Assembly (NCBI RefSeq): GCF_000372725.1
Contig: NW_005198244.1
Span: 238,547-288,241, forward strand
Length of the DNA: 49,695 bases
Source of the DNA: Emiliania huxleyi CCMP1516
Taxonomy: Eukaryota; Haptophyta; Isochrysidales; Noelaerhabdaceae
Direction: 5' to 3'
Notes under the pieces: model-generated
Told to the model about the DNA's origin: nothing
The model's input: the letters and a program-made list of their open reading frames with translations, nothing else
The model's database searches: none
Position numbers and translations under genes: made by a program
In this document: positions 24,738-33,184 of the stretch, piece after piece
Layout: every line of letters begins with the position of its first letter
Position numbering within the stretch: the stretch's first letter is position 1

Positions 24738-27146
24738 CTACGCCATCACCGCCGCCTCGGAGAAGCCCTGGTTCTCGGTCAGCGCGATCCGCAGCATCCT
24801 CAGCAGCTGCGCCTCGCTGTCGAACTCCGGCAGATAGAGCTGGTTGAAGCAAGTTGACGCCGTTGGCAGCCGCCCGGCGGCCGCGGCACGCGTCACCGTG
24901 AAGGGCTGCTCCGATGGCAGGTTCTCGCCGCTGTAGCCCATGAGGTGCGCGAAGCCGGTGGCGGGAGGCCGCGTCGAGCCGGTGGCGAAGAAGAGGAGCT
25001 GCGCGCGCTCCTCGAGAGTCATCTCGCGCACCGCCTTCCAGAGCCATGTCACCGTGCTCGATCGCTCGTACTCAGGCGGATCGTAGAGTGTGGAGCCCTT
25101 CCAGTCGTCGACGTCGATTGCGGCGGCGCCGCAGAGCAGCAGCTGGATCTCGGCGACCGAGCAGCACGTGCGGAGGTTGGACAGTATCTCCTCCTTGAAG
25201 AAGACGCCCAGACCAGCGCGGAAGGCGCGAACCTGCGGCTCGATGGCACCGAGGAGCCGGTGCCGCGCATACAGCCGCAGGTACTCCTTGACGTTGGCCA
25301 CGGTGACCGGCTCGTCCGCCCCTCCCGGCTTGAGCTCAGTGGCGCGCCGCCGCTTGGACGAATCCTCGTAGACGAGCGCCTCCTCGCCGTCCACCTGCGG
25401 GGGGTGGGGGAGGGGGGGGGGGGGGGGGGCGTCATCCCAAACAACCTGGGGCAGTATCCTACATCCGAGACGTTGGACCTCGAAGTTCAGGCACATTGTC
25501 TCGAGCTCGTCGGCCGACATGGCGAGCAGCTTCTTCAGCGACGAGTACACGTCGGGGGCAAAGGTCGCGAGGTCGTCAAAGGCGATATCGTACCCAAACG
25601 CCACGTAGAGGAAGGCGGGTGAGAACGGAAGGTCGAGCGGCTCTTGGTGGTAGAGGGCCAGGCCGGCGATGCGGCCGAGCAGCGCAAAGTGCGCGAGGTG
25701 GTCCGACTGGTACGCGGCCGAGTTGGGGTTGGGCTGCAGCGTTTGCTCACCGGCCGTAGAGAAGAGACCAAAGTCCCGGTCCCCCATTTCCTTCGTCACC
25801 TCGCTGAACCACGCGCGCCGTAGCCCGTCGCCGCCGGCACCCTCGCCCTCGTACGTCACGTCCAGACGCCGCGGGACCGTCCCATCCAGCAAGCCGCCGG
25901 TGGTCTCGTCGACGCCCAGCTGCGCGCAGAGGCCGTCCGTGATGTTGTCGTGGTGGGCCACGAGCGAGAGCGCCGCAGCATCAGCGTCGCCCACCACCGC
26001 CGCCAGGCGCTCATGGAGCCAAGCGCGCTTGGCGGGAAGGTTGAGCAGCGAGGGCTTGGAGAGCAAGTCGACCTCGAAGTCCGAGGACTGGATCCGTTCG
26101 GGCGACTCGACAAGGTCGGCCCAGAAGCGGGCTGCGCCTCCGATGGACGCAAGAAACACAAGGCAAATCTCGTGGCCACGTCGTGTGGCGACTTCGGCCG
26201 GTGTCATGACATCGCCGAGGCCCCACGAGAGAGACCGCTTCGCCTCAAGCTCGGCGATGATCCCTGGCAGACCGGTCGAATCCGGCGACGTAAACTCAAT
26301 CAGTTGGGCGAGGAGCGGCGTGATGCTTTCGGTGAGGATCGCGTGCAACGCCCGCAAGCAGTCGACGTGGCCGTTTGATGCTGCGAGGTGAGCGGGAGTG
26401 ATCCCGTTCGCAGCCGCCGCCGAGAGGCTCGCCGCCGCTCCAAGCGCGTGCAACGCCCGCAGGCAGTCGGCGTGGCCGTCTGTTGCGGCGGCGTGAGCGG
26501 GAGTGATCCCGTTCGCAGCCGCCGCCGAGAGGCTCGCCGCCGCTCCAAGCGCGTGCAACGCCCGCAAGCAGTCGACGTGGCCGTATGTTGCTGCGAGGTA
26601 AGCAGGCGTGCGCCCCTCAGCAGTCGCCGCCGAGAGGCTCGCCGCCGCTCCAAGCGCGTGCAGGGTCCGCAGGCAGTCGGCGTGGCCGTTTGATGCGGCG
26701 GTGTGAGCAGGAGTGCGCCCGTTCGCAGCCGCCGCCGAGAGGCTCGCCGCCGCTCCAAGCGCGTGCAGGGTCCGCAAGCAGTCGACGTGGCCGTATGATG
26801 CGGCGGCGTGAGCGGGAGTGCGCCCGTTCGCAGCCGCCGCCGAGAGGCTCGCCGCCGCTCCAAGCGCGTGCAGGGTCCGCAGGCAGTCGGCGTGGCCGTT
26901 TGATGCGGCCTCGTGAGCGGGAGTGCGCCCGTTCGCAGCCGCCGCCGAGAGGCTCGCCGCCGCCCCAAGCGAATGCAGCGCCCGCAGGCAGTCGGCGTGG
27001 CCGTATGATGCGGCGGCGTGAGCGGGAGTGTGCCCATTTCCAGTCGCCGCCGAGAGGCTCGCCGCCGCTCCAAGCGCGTGCAGCGAGCGAAGTGCAGCAC
27101 TGTCGTTTAAGCGCACAGCCTTGAAGACAGTGTGGTCGGCTGACAT
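24738..27146 (-). CDS. Ankyrin-repeat HECT-type E3 ubiquitin ligase
   Basis: 802 residues in one exon from MSADHTVFKAV. An upstream in-frame start at 27335 exists but runs through a dispersed repeat. Residues about 15-265 are seven near-identical 35-residue ankyrin-like units (LHALGAAASLSAAAANG, TPAHAAAS.GHADCLR). A further ankyrin-like unit follows (MTPAEVATRRGHEICLVFL). The HECT domain fills about residues 440-802: LRRAWFSEVTKEM at its start, LGRIAGLALYHQEPLDLPFS, FKEEILSNLRTCCSVAEIQ, LLFFATGSTRPPATGF, and the catalytic site LPTASTCFNQLYLPEF with its Cys intact. HECT ligases form a thioester with ubiquitin before transferring it. A poly-Pro insertion after QVVWDDA is coded by a G/C homopolymer run at 25410-25430, where a sequencing error would be easy. 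Confidence 0.92.
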   Translation of the reverse strand: MSADHTVFKAVRLNDSAALRSLHALGAAASLSAATGNGHTPAHAAASYGHADCLRALHSLGAAASLSAAAANGRTPAHEAASNGHADCLRTLHALGAAASLSAAAANGRTPAHAAASYGHVDCLRTLHALGAAASLSAAAANGRTPAHTAASNGHADCLRTLHALGAAASLSAATAEGRTPAYLAATYGHVDCLRALHALGAAASLSAAAANGITPAHAAATDGHADCLRALHALGAAASLSAAAANGITPAHLAASNGHVDCLRALHAILTESITPLLAQLIEFTSPDSTGLPGIIAELEAKRSLSWGLGDVMTPAEVATRRGHEICLVFLASIGGAARFWADLVESPERIQSSDFEVDLLSKPSLLNLPAKRAWLHERLAAVVGDADAAALSLVAHHDNITDGLCAQLGVDETTGGLLDGTVPRRLDVTYEGEGAGGDGLRRAWFSEVTKEMGDRDFGLFSTAGEQTLQPNPNSAAYQSDHLAHFALLGRIAGLALYHQEPLDLPFSPAFLYVAFGYDIAFDDLATFAPDVYSSLKKLLAMSADELETMCLNFEVQRLGCRILPQVVWDDAPPPPPLPHPPQVDGEEALVYEDSSKRRRATELKPGGADEPVTVANVKEYLRLYARHRLLGAIEPQVRAFRAGLGVFFKEEILSNLRTCCSVAEIQLLLCGAAAIDVDDWKGSTLYDPPEYERSSTVTWLWKAVREMTLEERAQLLFFATGSTRPPATGFAHLMGYSGENLPSEQPFTVTRAAAAGRLPTASTCFNQLYLPEFDSEAQLLRMLRIALTENQGFSEAAVMA

Positions 27147-27719
27147 CGGCCCGGTCCCGTCGTCACTCCGGTTGCTCGTGTTCACAGCCTTGTTATTGAG
27201 AAGAAAATACCTCCTATGGCGCTGTGCGCTGGCTTCACACCGTCTATGCCGCATATCAGAACTCAGCTCCGCTAAGGATTCAGTGTCTGAGACTTGGGCA
27301 TCTGACACAACTTTTATAGTAGAGCACAATGGCACCCTTGCATCAAGTGCATCACTTCATTAACATACCGTAACATAGACCCCCGTTTTCGGCCGCCGCG
27401 GCCGGAGAGCACCCCCGTCGCCCCCGGGGGCCCGTCGACTCCCCAGGAAAACGCTCTCGACGAGAGCCACAAGAAGCCGTCCGCACAGCAAGCCGCTCGG
27501 TCGAACACGTTGCTCGCTCGATGCGGGCGAGCGCATGTCGCACGAGGTAGACGGTGGCGTAGCTAACATCACTGACGACGACCGTCCGCTGGCGTGAGCG
27601 GCGGCGATCGGTCCCTAACCTGCGGTCCTTCACCGCAATCGGTCCTTCGCGCTCGTCCCTAACCCAAAATGCAAAAAAGCAAAACAACCAAAAAAAAGCA
27701 CGATTCTGAAGTTGACAAA
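27147..27719. other. Region upstream of the HECT gene
   Basis: Contains repeat C and the probable HECT leader. No supported gene. Confidence 0.45.
27188..27232 (+). repeat. Dispersed repeat family C, copy 1
   Basis: CCTTGTTATTGAGAAGAAAA followed by TACCTCCTATGGCGCTGTGC recurs at 29018-29062 with three substitutions. It lies in the leader of the HECT gene. Confidence 0.85.
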
Positions 27720-27976
27720 CCGCCGTTCTCAAGCTGCGCCGCCTCGCGCGCAAAGTCGCGCGCGGCAGCGTTGACCGCACAGCCTACTCGCCCAAGTACT
27801 CCCTTTCTTTTATGTCCCACCATGGACCATGCAGAGCGCATCTCTCTCTCTGTTGTGCGAGGCGTGAACCGCGCCATTCGCTCTCACCTGGCAACCCTGT
27901 CTGCACGTCTCGCGCGCGCGTGAACAGGGCTCCAGGCCCCAAATTACGTGTGCGTGTTAGAGTTGTTTGGTATTGT
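27720..27976 (+). repeat. Direct repeat D, left copy (3' end of a duplicated fragment)
   Basis: From CCGCCGTTCTCAAGCTGCGC to TAGAGTTGTTTGGTATTGT the sequence repeats at 28251-28499 with small differences. The left copy has an extra GGACCATG near 27823. Confidence 0.92.
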
Positions 27977-28345
27977 CAAGACCTCCTCGCCGGGCGTTGG
28001 CAACGCCTCGAGTGGCGGCACGCCCGCCTCCGTTGGCCACTCCTACGCCTTTGGCAGCACCGAAGAGAAGGCCCGCCGCCTAAACATGGGCTGCAAGGCG
28101 CGCGGGCAGCCCGGCCAACCCTTCTCCCACAAGACCGGCCACGGCTACGTCAAGGCGCGCATCGCGGTTTCTACCACGACGCGATCTTTGTCAAGCGCAA
28201 CAACTTCAACCTGCTGCTCCACGAGACGTTCGGCGGCGGCTTCTCGCCCACCGCCGTTCTCAAGCTGCGCCGCCTCGCGCGCAAAGTCGCGCGCGGCAGC
28301 GTTGACCGCACAGCCTACTCGCCCAAGTACTCGCTCTCTTTATGT
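27977..28345 (+). pseudogene. Frameshifted coding fragment of an unidentified gene
   Basis: One frame reads GHSYAFGSTEEKARRLNMGC and HKTGHGYVKARIA. Near 28165 the sense continues in another frame as FYHDAIFVKRNNFNLLLHET, then FGGGFSPTAVLKLRRLARKV and SVDRTAYSPKYS. The codon use looks coding on both sides of the break, so this is probably a decayed or partial gene. The last part of it lies in repeat D and is therefore also present at 27720. I do not recognise the family. Confidence 0.4.
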
Positions 28346-28499
28346 CCCACCATGCAGAGCGCATCTCTCTCTCTGTTGTGCGAGGCGTGAACCGCGCCAT
28401 TCGCTCTCACCTGGCAACCCTGTCTGCACGTCTCGCGCGCGCGTGAACAGGGCTCCAGGCCCCAAATGACGTGTGAGTGTTAGAGTTGTTTGGTATTGT
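28251..28499 (+). repeat. Direct repeat D, right copy
   Basis: Second copy of 27720-27976. Each copy carries the same coding tail (VLKLRRLARKVARGSVDRTA) and the same downstream sequence, so a gene end was tandemly duplicated. Confidence 0.92.
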
Positions 28500-28826
28500 T
28501 CGCTCCTTTCGTCGAGCCACAACGTATTTGTCCGGACCGTCGAGGCGGGCAGCGAACACTCGTTCGAGCATCGTAGACGACGCCCTCACCGGCGCCCCCG
28601 CGTCGTCGTTGGCTTTGTTCGCCGCCTTGTCTGCTGCCCCCTTCTCCCGCAAATCGAGCTGCGCCCGCACTGCCGCCATCGCGTTCGTCGCCTGCGAGGC
28701 GACCTTCGCCACCTTGGCCTTCCTCTCCCGCTCTGCCGCCGCCTTCCGGTCCTCGCGGCGGTCCGCCAGCGGGTTGTCGCCGGCGTCAGCAGCCACGATC
28801 ATGGCCGTGACACCCTCGCCTGCCAT
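28407..28826 (-). CDS. Possible small Ala/Lys/Glu-rich protein
   Basis: A start at 28826 gives MAGEGVTAMIVAADAGDN followed by a charged helix (DRREDRKAAAERERKAKVA, QLDLREKGAADKAANKAND) and SSTMLERVFAARLDGPDKY. The last 30 or so codons run into direct repeat D, so the native C-terminus may have been lost. No domain was recognised and the compositional bias of this genome makes such frames common. Confidence 0.35.
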   Translation of the reverse strand: MAGEGVTAMIVAADAGDNPLADRREDRKAAAERERKAKVAKVASQATNAMAAVRAQLDLREKGAADKAANKANDDAGAPVRASSTMLERVFAARLDGPDKYVVARRKERTIPNNSNTHTSFGAWSPVHARARRADRVAR

Positions 28827-29017
28827 GCCGAATCTCGGCCGATCGACGCGCGTCCCAAAAGTCGCCAAAAGTGGCGGCGTGTCGCAATCACCCGCCCGCC
28901 GTCCCGGCGGTCCCGCAGCTCGCGCACATCTCCCTCTTAACCCACCTGTAACATCACATAAAGGTATTGCTAAAAACATAGCTGAAGTTGGGCCCTCTTC
29001 CTACATACATACATAGA

Positions 29018-29062
29018 CCTTGTTATTGACAAGAAAATACGTCCTATGGCGCTTTGCGCTGG
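29018..29062 (+). repeat. Dispersed repeat family C, copy 2
   Basis: 45-bp match to 27188-27232. It lies about 115 bp upstream of the U-box/Sel1 gene's ATG. Confidence 0.85.
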
Positions 29063-29178
29063 TCTATGAGAGGTTGAGGTGCGAGCCCTGGAGGCCCTGG
29101 GGATGATGCAGATTGCGAAGGGGATAGGAGAGTGCAATCAAAGAAATCGGAGCGGGTCTCCAGCACCTTCTCGCTGCC

Positions 29179-29964
29179 ATGCCGCCACGCAAGCGTGCGG
29201 CCGCCGACACGGCGACGCGGGAGGAGAACACGCGCTTCCGCAGCGCCATCGACGAGATGGCCGAGGAACTCGTCTGCCCAATCACGCAGGAGCTTCCGGT
29301 CGACCCGGTGACGGCGGAGGATGGGCGCGTCTACGAGCGCAGCGCCATCGAGGCGCACATCAGAGGGCGCAGCGCGGAGGCGCTCAAGTCGCCGATCACC
29401 AACGAGCCGATGGGCGCGCGGCTCCTGCCGGCGGTGCAGGTCCGCAACAACATCGAGCGCATGGTCAAGAGCGGCGCGATTGGCGGCGACAAGGCGGCGG
29501 CGTGGCAGAAGCGGATCAAGGACGGGAAGATGGTGGCGGAGACGCGGCGCAAGGCGGAGGGCGGCGACAGTGGCGCAATGACGCAAATCGGCTATTGGTA
29601 CAGGGACGGGCAGAAGGGACTGGCGGTGGACCCGAAGCAGGCCTTCGAGTGGTTTGAGCGGGCGGCGGAGCTGGACGAACCGGATCCGCTAATTAAGTGC
29701 GCACGGGCCTTACTCGGTGGAAAGGGCGTCGCGCGCGACACCGCGCGAGGGCTGCTCCTTCTCGGCACGGCCTGCGGGCTAGGGTCGGAGCACGCCTGCT
29801 ATCTGAGTGGCTGGGGTCACCGACATGAGAAGTGGGGCCTCAAGAAGGACGACAAGCAGACTGCTCGCTGGTTTCGCAAGATGCAGGGCTGCTCGACCAC
29901 AGACACCAGCCAAGCTTGCCGCGACGATGCGGCCAAGTGGCTGCGCGAGCACCCAAGCGCCTGA
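29179..29964 (+). CDS. U-box / Sel1-repeat protein, probable E3 ubiquitin ligase
   Basis: A complete 261-residue single-exon protein. The U-box occupies about residues 28-100 (ELVCPITQELPVDPVTAEDG, RVYERSAIEAHI, SPITNEPMGARLLPAVQVRN). A charged linker follows, then two to three Sel1-like units at about 125-235: GDSGAMTQIGYWYRDGQKGL, VDPKQAFEWFERAAELDEPD, and DTARGLLLLGTACGLGSEHA. Sel1 repeats are TPR-like helical hairpins that bind partners. U-box/Sel1 combinations are common in algae and suggest an adaptor-type ubiquitin ligase. The ATG at 29179 is the only in-frame start before the U-box that leaves a short basic leader (MPPRKRAAA). Confidence 0.88.
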   Translation: MPPRKRAAADTATREENTRFRSAIDEMAEELVCPITQELPVDPVTAEDGRVYERSAIEAHIRGRSAEALKSPITNEPMGARLLPAVQVRNNIERMVKSGAIGGDKAAAWQKRIKDGKMVAETRRKAEGGDSGAMTQIGYWYRDGQKGLAVDPKQAFEWFERAAELDEPDPLIKCARALLGGKGVARDTARGLLLLGTACGLGSEHACYLSGWGHRHEKWGLKKDDKQTARWFRKMQGCSTTDTSQACRDDAAKWLREHPSA

Positions 29965-30126
29965 TCGCAGAGAGAGAGTGCCTCACTCGCCTGTCGCGCC
30001 TTCAGGCATACATTGTACTCTTCAAAGTCTCGTAAGGGTATGTCGCGTATGTTTGGTAGACGCGTTCCTAGTTCCCTCAGACGTGGCGCTGAGTCCTGAG
30101 AGGCTCGGACCCGCCTGGTGGCGCCG

Positions 30127-30147
30127 ATGAGGGCGAGGGGTGAGGGC

Positions 30148-30182
<35 letters not shown>

Positions 30183-30342
30183 CGAGGGGTGAGGGCGAGG
30201 GTGAGGGTGAGGATGAGGGTGAGGGTGAGGGCGAGGGGTGAGGGCGAGGGTGAGGGTGAGGATGAGGGTGAGGGTGAGGGCGAGGGTGCGGGTGAGGGGT
30301 GAGGATGAGGGTGAGGGGTGAGGGCGAGGGTGAGGGTTGGGA
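30127..30342. repeat. GTGAGG/GCGAGG minisatellite
   Basis: About 35 hexamer units (GGTGAG, GGCGAG, GATGAG) in higher-order blocks of about 54 bp. It lies at the 3' side of the orphan PfkB exon and may be its intron. Confidence 0.9.
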
Positions 30343-30375
30343 GCAGGGTCGGGGCGAGGGATCGGGACAGGTACC

Positions 30376-30520
30376 CGCCTGTGATGCCGACCGCGGCGGC
30401 GCCGCACGCGCAGCCGTACACCAGCCCGCGCTGCACGTCTCGAGACCCGCACCAGCCGAAGAGGAAGCCGGCGGCGAAGGCGTCGCCGCAGCCGCCGCCG
30501 CGCGCCAGTTTCTTCACTCT
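30376..30520 (-). pseudogene. Orphan exon of a PfkB-family carbohydrate/nucleoside kinase
   Basis: The minus strand reads KLARGGGCGDAFAAGFLFGW, then RGLVYGCACGAAAVGITGG. This matches the C-terminal signature of PfkB kinases (GAGDAF.AGFL, then GC..GAAAV), with the catalytic Asp present and Cys in place of the usual Ala. A GT donor follows at the GGTACC end. The N-terminal two thirds of the fold are missing: upstream on this strand the sequence reaches the start of an opposite-strand gene within 70 bp. It is either a fragment left by rearrangement or one exon of a gene whose remainder was not assembled here. Confidence 0.55.
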
Positions 30521-30581
30521 TTGTATTCACGCCGTCGCGGCCGTCCGTTAGCCGTAACGTCATCGCACAGTCACACATCCG

Positions 30582-31652
30582 ATGGGCGTTCCGACCGAGG
30601 CGGACGATCTGCTGGTCGCACTGGCTGTGCCGACAAAACTGCCGAACCTAGGCGTTTGCGACAATGCCGAGCGGCTTGCGCTAGCGGTGCGGCGACACTA
30701 CTTCGATTTCGACAAGGTGGCAACGTACACGCCACGCACCCGACCACACCACCCGCACTGGGACCGCGCGCACGGTATGAGAAGAGCGTTTGTTCCGCAG
30801 GCGGCCAGAGAACTCGGCATTGACGCTGAAGTTTGTCGCGAGCGATGGGCGGTGCTGGAGGCCGCCTCGCCCAAGTTCGCTTCGGAGGAGGCAACGGCGT
30901 CAGAGTTCGCTTCAGAGGTGGCAGGATCGGCACCGCCCAGCGGGTACAACATCCTCCGCGACGAGTCGCTTAGCAGTCGGATGGAGGCCATCTTTCGCGA
31001 GGTCCGATCCTCGCTTCCATCCTCGTACGAGTCCCCGCCAACTCCACCTGCCTCTCTGCCGACCTCGCCAACCTCGCCGCCATCGCAAAACGACGGCGAC
31101 GCGCAAGAACCCCAACTGCTTCCGAGTAATGTGCCCGTCGCACCATCTCGCAGCCTCGGGCGCGGGCGCGGCCGTGGCATGCTCTATGCCAACAAGAATG
31201 GCAATGAGGAATCTGACGCGTCGTCTTCCGACTCCGACTCCGAGGAGGATAGCTGGCGCTCATCAAGGTCCAAAATCAGAGGGAACAGCCGACCGACGAG
31301 GACCCTCGCAGTGGCTGAGCCCTCCTCCAGACCGGCGGTGCGCGGCGTCTCCGCACCCCACAAAGAGGCACTCTTTAGCACCAGCTGCGGAGAGGCAGGC
31401 GGCGGGCGATACGCAGCGCCAGGAGGCGGCGATAGCAGCGACGACCTGCCTTCACCGAGGGCGTCGGCACAGGCGGCGAACGTCGGGCGGGGCGGAGACG
31501 CGTCGGGCCCGACGCCGGCGCGGACAGTTGTCTCGTGGGGCGAGATTGCTGTCCCGGGGGAACGCGCCTCGCCTCCCACGGGCAGCACTTGGCTCGGGGC
31601 TGAGGTGGGGAGGCAACTGAGCGTCTTACCCAGTGCAGCGAGCGTGGATTAG
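30582..31652 (+). CDS. SANT/Myb-like N-terminal domain protein with Ser/Asp-rich body
   Basis: A complete 356-residue frame from ATG at 30582. Residues about 15-95 look like a helical DNA- or chromatin-binding module: LALAVRRHYFDFDKVATY followed by ELGIDAEVCRERWAVLEA. The CRERW helix resembles the third helix of SANT/Myb repeats. The rest is disordered: a Pro/Ser stretch, an RGRGRG patch near residue 195, an acidic Ser run (SDASSSDSDSEEDSW) and basic Ser/Thr sequence. A nuclear role is plausible but unproven. The gene is divergent from the PfkB fragment. No introns are needed. Confidence 0.6.
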   Translation: MGVPTEADDLLVALAVPTKLPNLGVCDNAERLALAVRRHYFDFDKVATYTPRTRPHHPHWDRAHGMRRAFVPQAARELGIDAEVCRERWAVLEAASPKFASEEATASEFASEVAGSAPPSGYNILRDESLSSRMEAIFREVRSSLPSSYESPPTPPASLPTSPTSPPSQNDGDAQEPQLLPSNVPVAPSRSLGRGRGRGMLYANKNGNEESDASSSDSDSEEDSWRSSRSKIRGNSRPTRTLAVAEPSSRPAVRGVSAPHKEALFSTSCGEAGGGRYAAPGGGDSSDDLPSPRASAQAANVGRGGDASGPTPARTVVSWGEIAVPGERASPPTGSTWLGAEVGRQLSVLPSAASVD

Positions 31653-32067
31653 TATGGGGTTCCTGGCACAAATGCTCGCGTATGCTCGTTACAGTATTGG
31701 CCCCGGGCTGTGCCTCCGTCGTAAGGCGACCAGTCCACGACACACCCACTAGGAGACAGCTGTGGCGCTGTGGCGTCATGTCGTATGTCGAGGTGTGGCA
31801 CGTCGGGGGCACCGACGGGCTCGGCTGACGGCTGTGTCGCGGCGTTGCGGCGGCGACGTTGGGTTAGCCTCACCCGTGTGATGCACGGTCACATCCACGC
31901 TGCTCGCTGGTGCATGCTCTCCGTCGCTCTCGCGTCTCGGATGCTGGCTGGCTCTCTCGTCTCTGTGTTGCTGTTGGGCTTGGCCCCTTGGGCGTTGGGG
32001 CGCGGCGCTGCGACCTGCGGTGCGACGCACGCTGCGAGACTGAGAGCGTGAGTTCTTGCGACATTGC
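31653..32067. other. Intergenic region, nothing recognised
   Basis: No supported gene or RNA. Confidence 0.45.
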
Positions 32068-32269
32068 GCGTTTTCTCTTTTCTCGCGTGGTCCCATTTTC
32101 GTTTCAGCGGATCAGGGCGCCAACAGCGTTTATTTACTCGCTTCGGCACAAGGCGTGTGACCCTATGAGAGACAGCCGTGTTCTAATCGACCACTTGCTC
32201 ATGCAGCGAGAAGTCGCTGTCGCTCTCATCATCCGCTGCGCTCTCATCATCCGCTGCCGGCCCCGCTGC
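32068..32269 (+). repeat. 202-bp inverted repeat, left arm
   Basis: I see no difference between this arm and the reverse complement of 32512-32713. The arm carries the end of an acidic coding frame (ADDESAADDESDSDFSLHEQ). Confidence 0.92.
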
Positions 32270-32420
32270 TGCCTCCAGCGCCGCCTCCACCTCAACCTCG
32301 TCCTCGCTCCCCTCCTCGCCCTCGTCCGTGGTCTCCCCCTCCGAGCCCACTGCCAGCATCCCTCCCACGTACGCTAATCCACTGGACGAGTAGTGCATCA
32401 CCGCCGCCGCCGCGGCTCCG
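32183..32420 (-). CDS. C-terminal exon of an acidic protein, upstream part unclear
   Basis: The minus strand reads VMHYSSSGLAYVGGMLAVGS, EGETTDEGEEGSEDEVEVEA and then ADDESDSDFSLHEQVVD before a stop at 32183. The hydrophobic start followed by an acidic tail looks like the end of a real protein, but I do not recognise it. Upstream the frame enters a GC-rich repeat tract (32400-32510). A plus-strand frame on the other side of the inverted repeat ends in the same residues, so the locus is palindromic. Confidence 0.4.
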
Positions 32421-32511
32421 AGCGGCAGCGGCGCGGCTGGCGGCGGCGGGGGCGGAGGCGGCGGGGGCGGGGGCGGGGGCGGAGGCGGAGGCGGGGGCGG
32501 GGGTGGAGGCT

Positions 32512-32713
32512 GCAGCGGGGCCGGCAGCGGATGATGAGAGCGCAGCGGATGATGAGAGCGACAGCGACTTCTCGCTGCATGAGCAAGTGGTCGATTAGAA
32601 CACGGCTGTCTCTCATAGGGTCACACGCCTTGTGCCGAAGCGAGTAAATAAACGCTGTTGGCGCCCTGATCCGCTGAAACGAAAATGGGACCACGCGAGA
32701 AAAGAGAAAACGC
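32512..32713 (-). repeat. 202-bp inverted repeat, right arm, cut by the assembly gap
   Basis: Reverse complement of 32068-32269. The match continues to the last base before the run of N, so the real repeat may be longer. Confidence 0.92.
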
Positions 32714-33096
32714 NNNNNNNNNNNNNNNNNNNNNNNNNNNNNNNNNNNNNNNNNNNNNNNNNNNNNNNNNNNNNNNNNNNNNNNNNNNNNNNNNNNNNNN
32801 NNNNNNNNNNNNNNNNNNNNNNNNNNNNNNNNNNNNNNNNNNNNNNNNNNNNNNNNNNNNNNNNNNNNNNNNNNNNNNNNNNNNNNNNNNNNNNNNNNNN
32901 NNNNNNNNNNNNNNNNNNNNNNNNNNNNNNNNNNNNNNNNNNNNNNNNNNNNNNNNNNNNNNNNNNNNNNNNNNNNNNNNNNNNNNNNNNNNNNNNNNNN
33001 NNNNNNNNNNNNNNNNNNNNNNNNNNNNNNNNNNNNNNNNNNNNNNNNNNNNNNNNNNNNNNNNNNNNNNNNNNNNNNNNNNNNNNNNNNNNNNNN
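32714..33096. other. Assembly gap (383 N)
   Basis: Unsequenced. Translations across it are meaningless. Confidence 1.
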
Positions 33097-33106
33097 TTGC
33101 ACCTCG

Positions 33107-33184
33107 GCGGCATCTCGGCTGCATCTCGGCTGCATCTCGGCTGCATCTCGGCTGCATCTCGGCTGCATCTCGGCTGCATCTCGC
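33107..33184 (-). repeat. GCATCTCGGCT minisatellite, intronic
   Basis: Seven or more 11-bp units that continue up to the gap. On the minus strand the tract starts right after CAG|GCGAGATGC, so it is the beginning of a GC-type intron of the gene at 33.2-34.4 kb. Confidence 0.8.

Noticed and set aside
30127..30342. Possible telomere-like repeat
   Set aside because: Units are GGTGAG, GGCGAG and GATGAG, not TTAGGG or TTTAGGG, and are irregular. It is a minisatellite, probably intronic.
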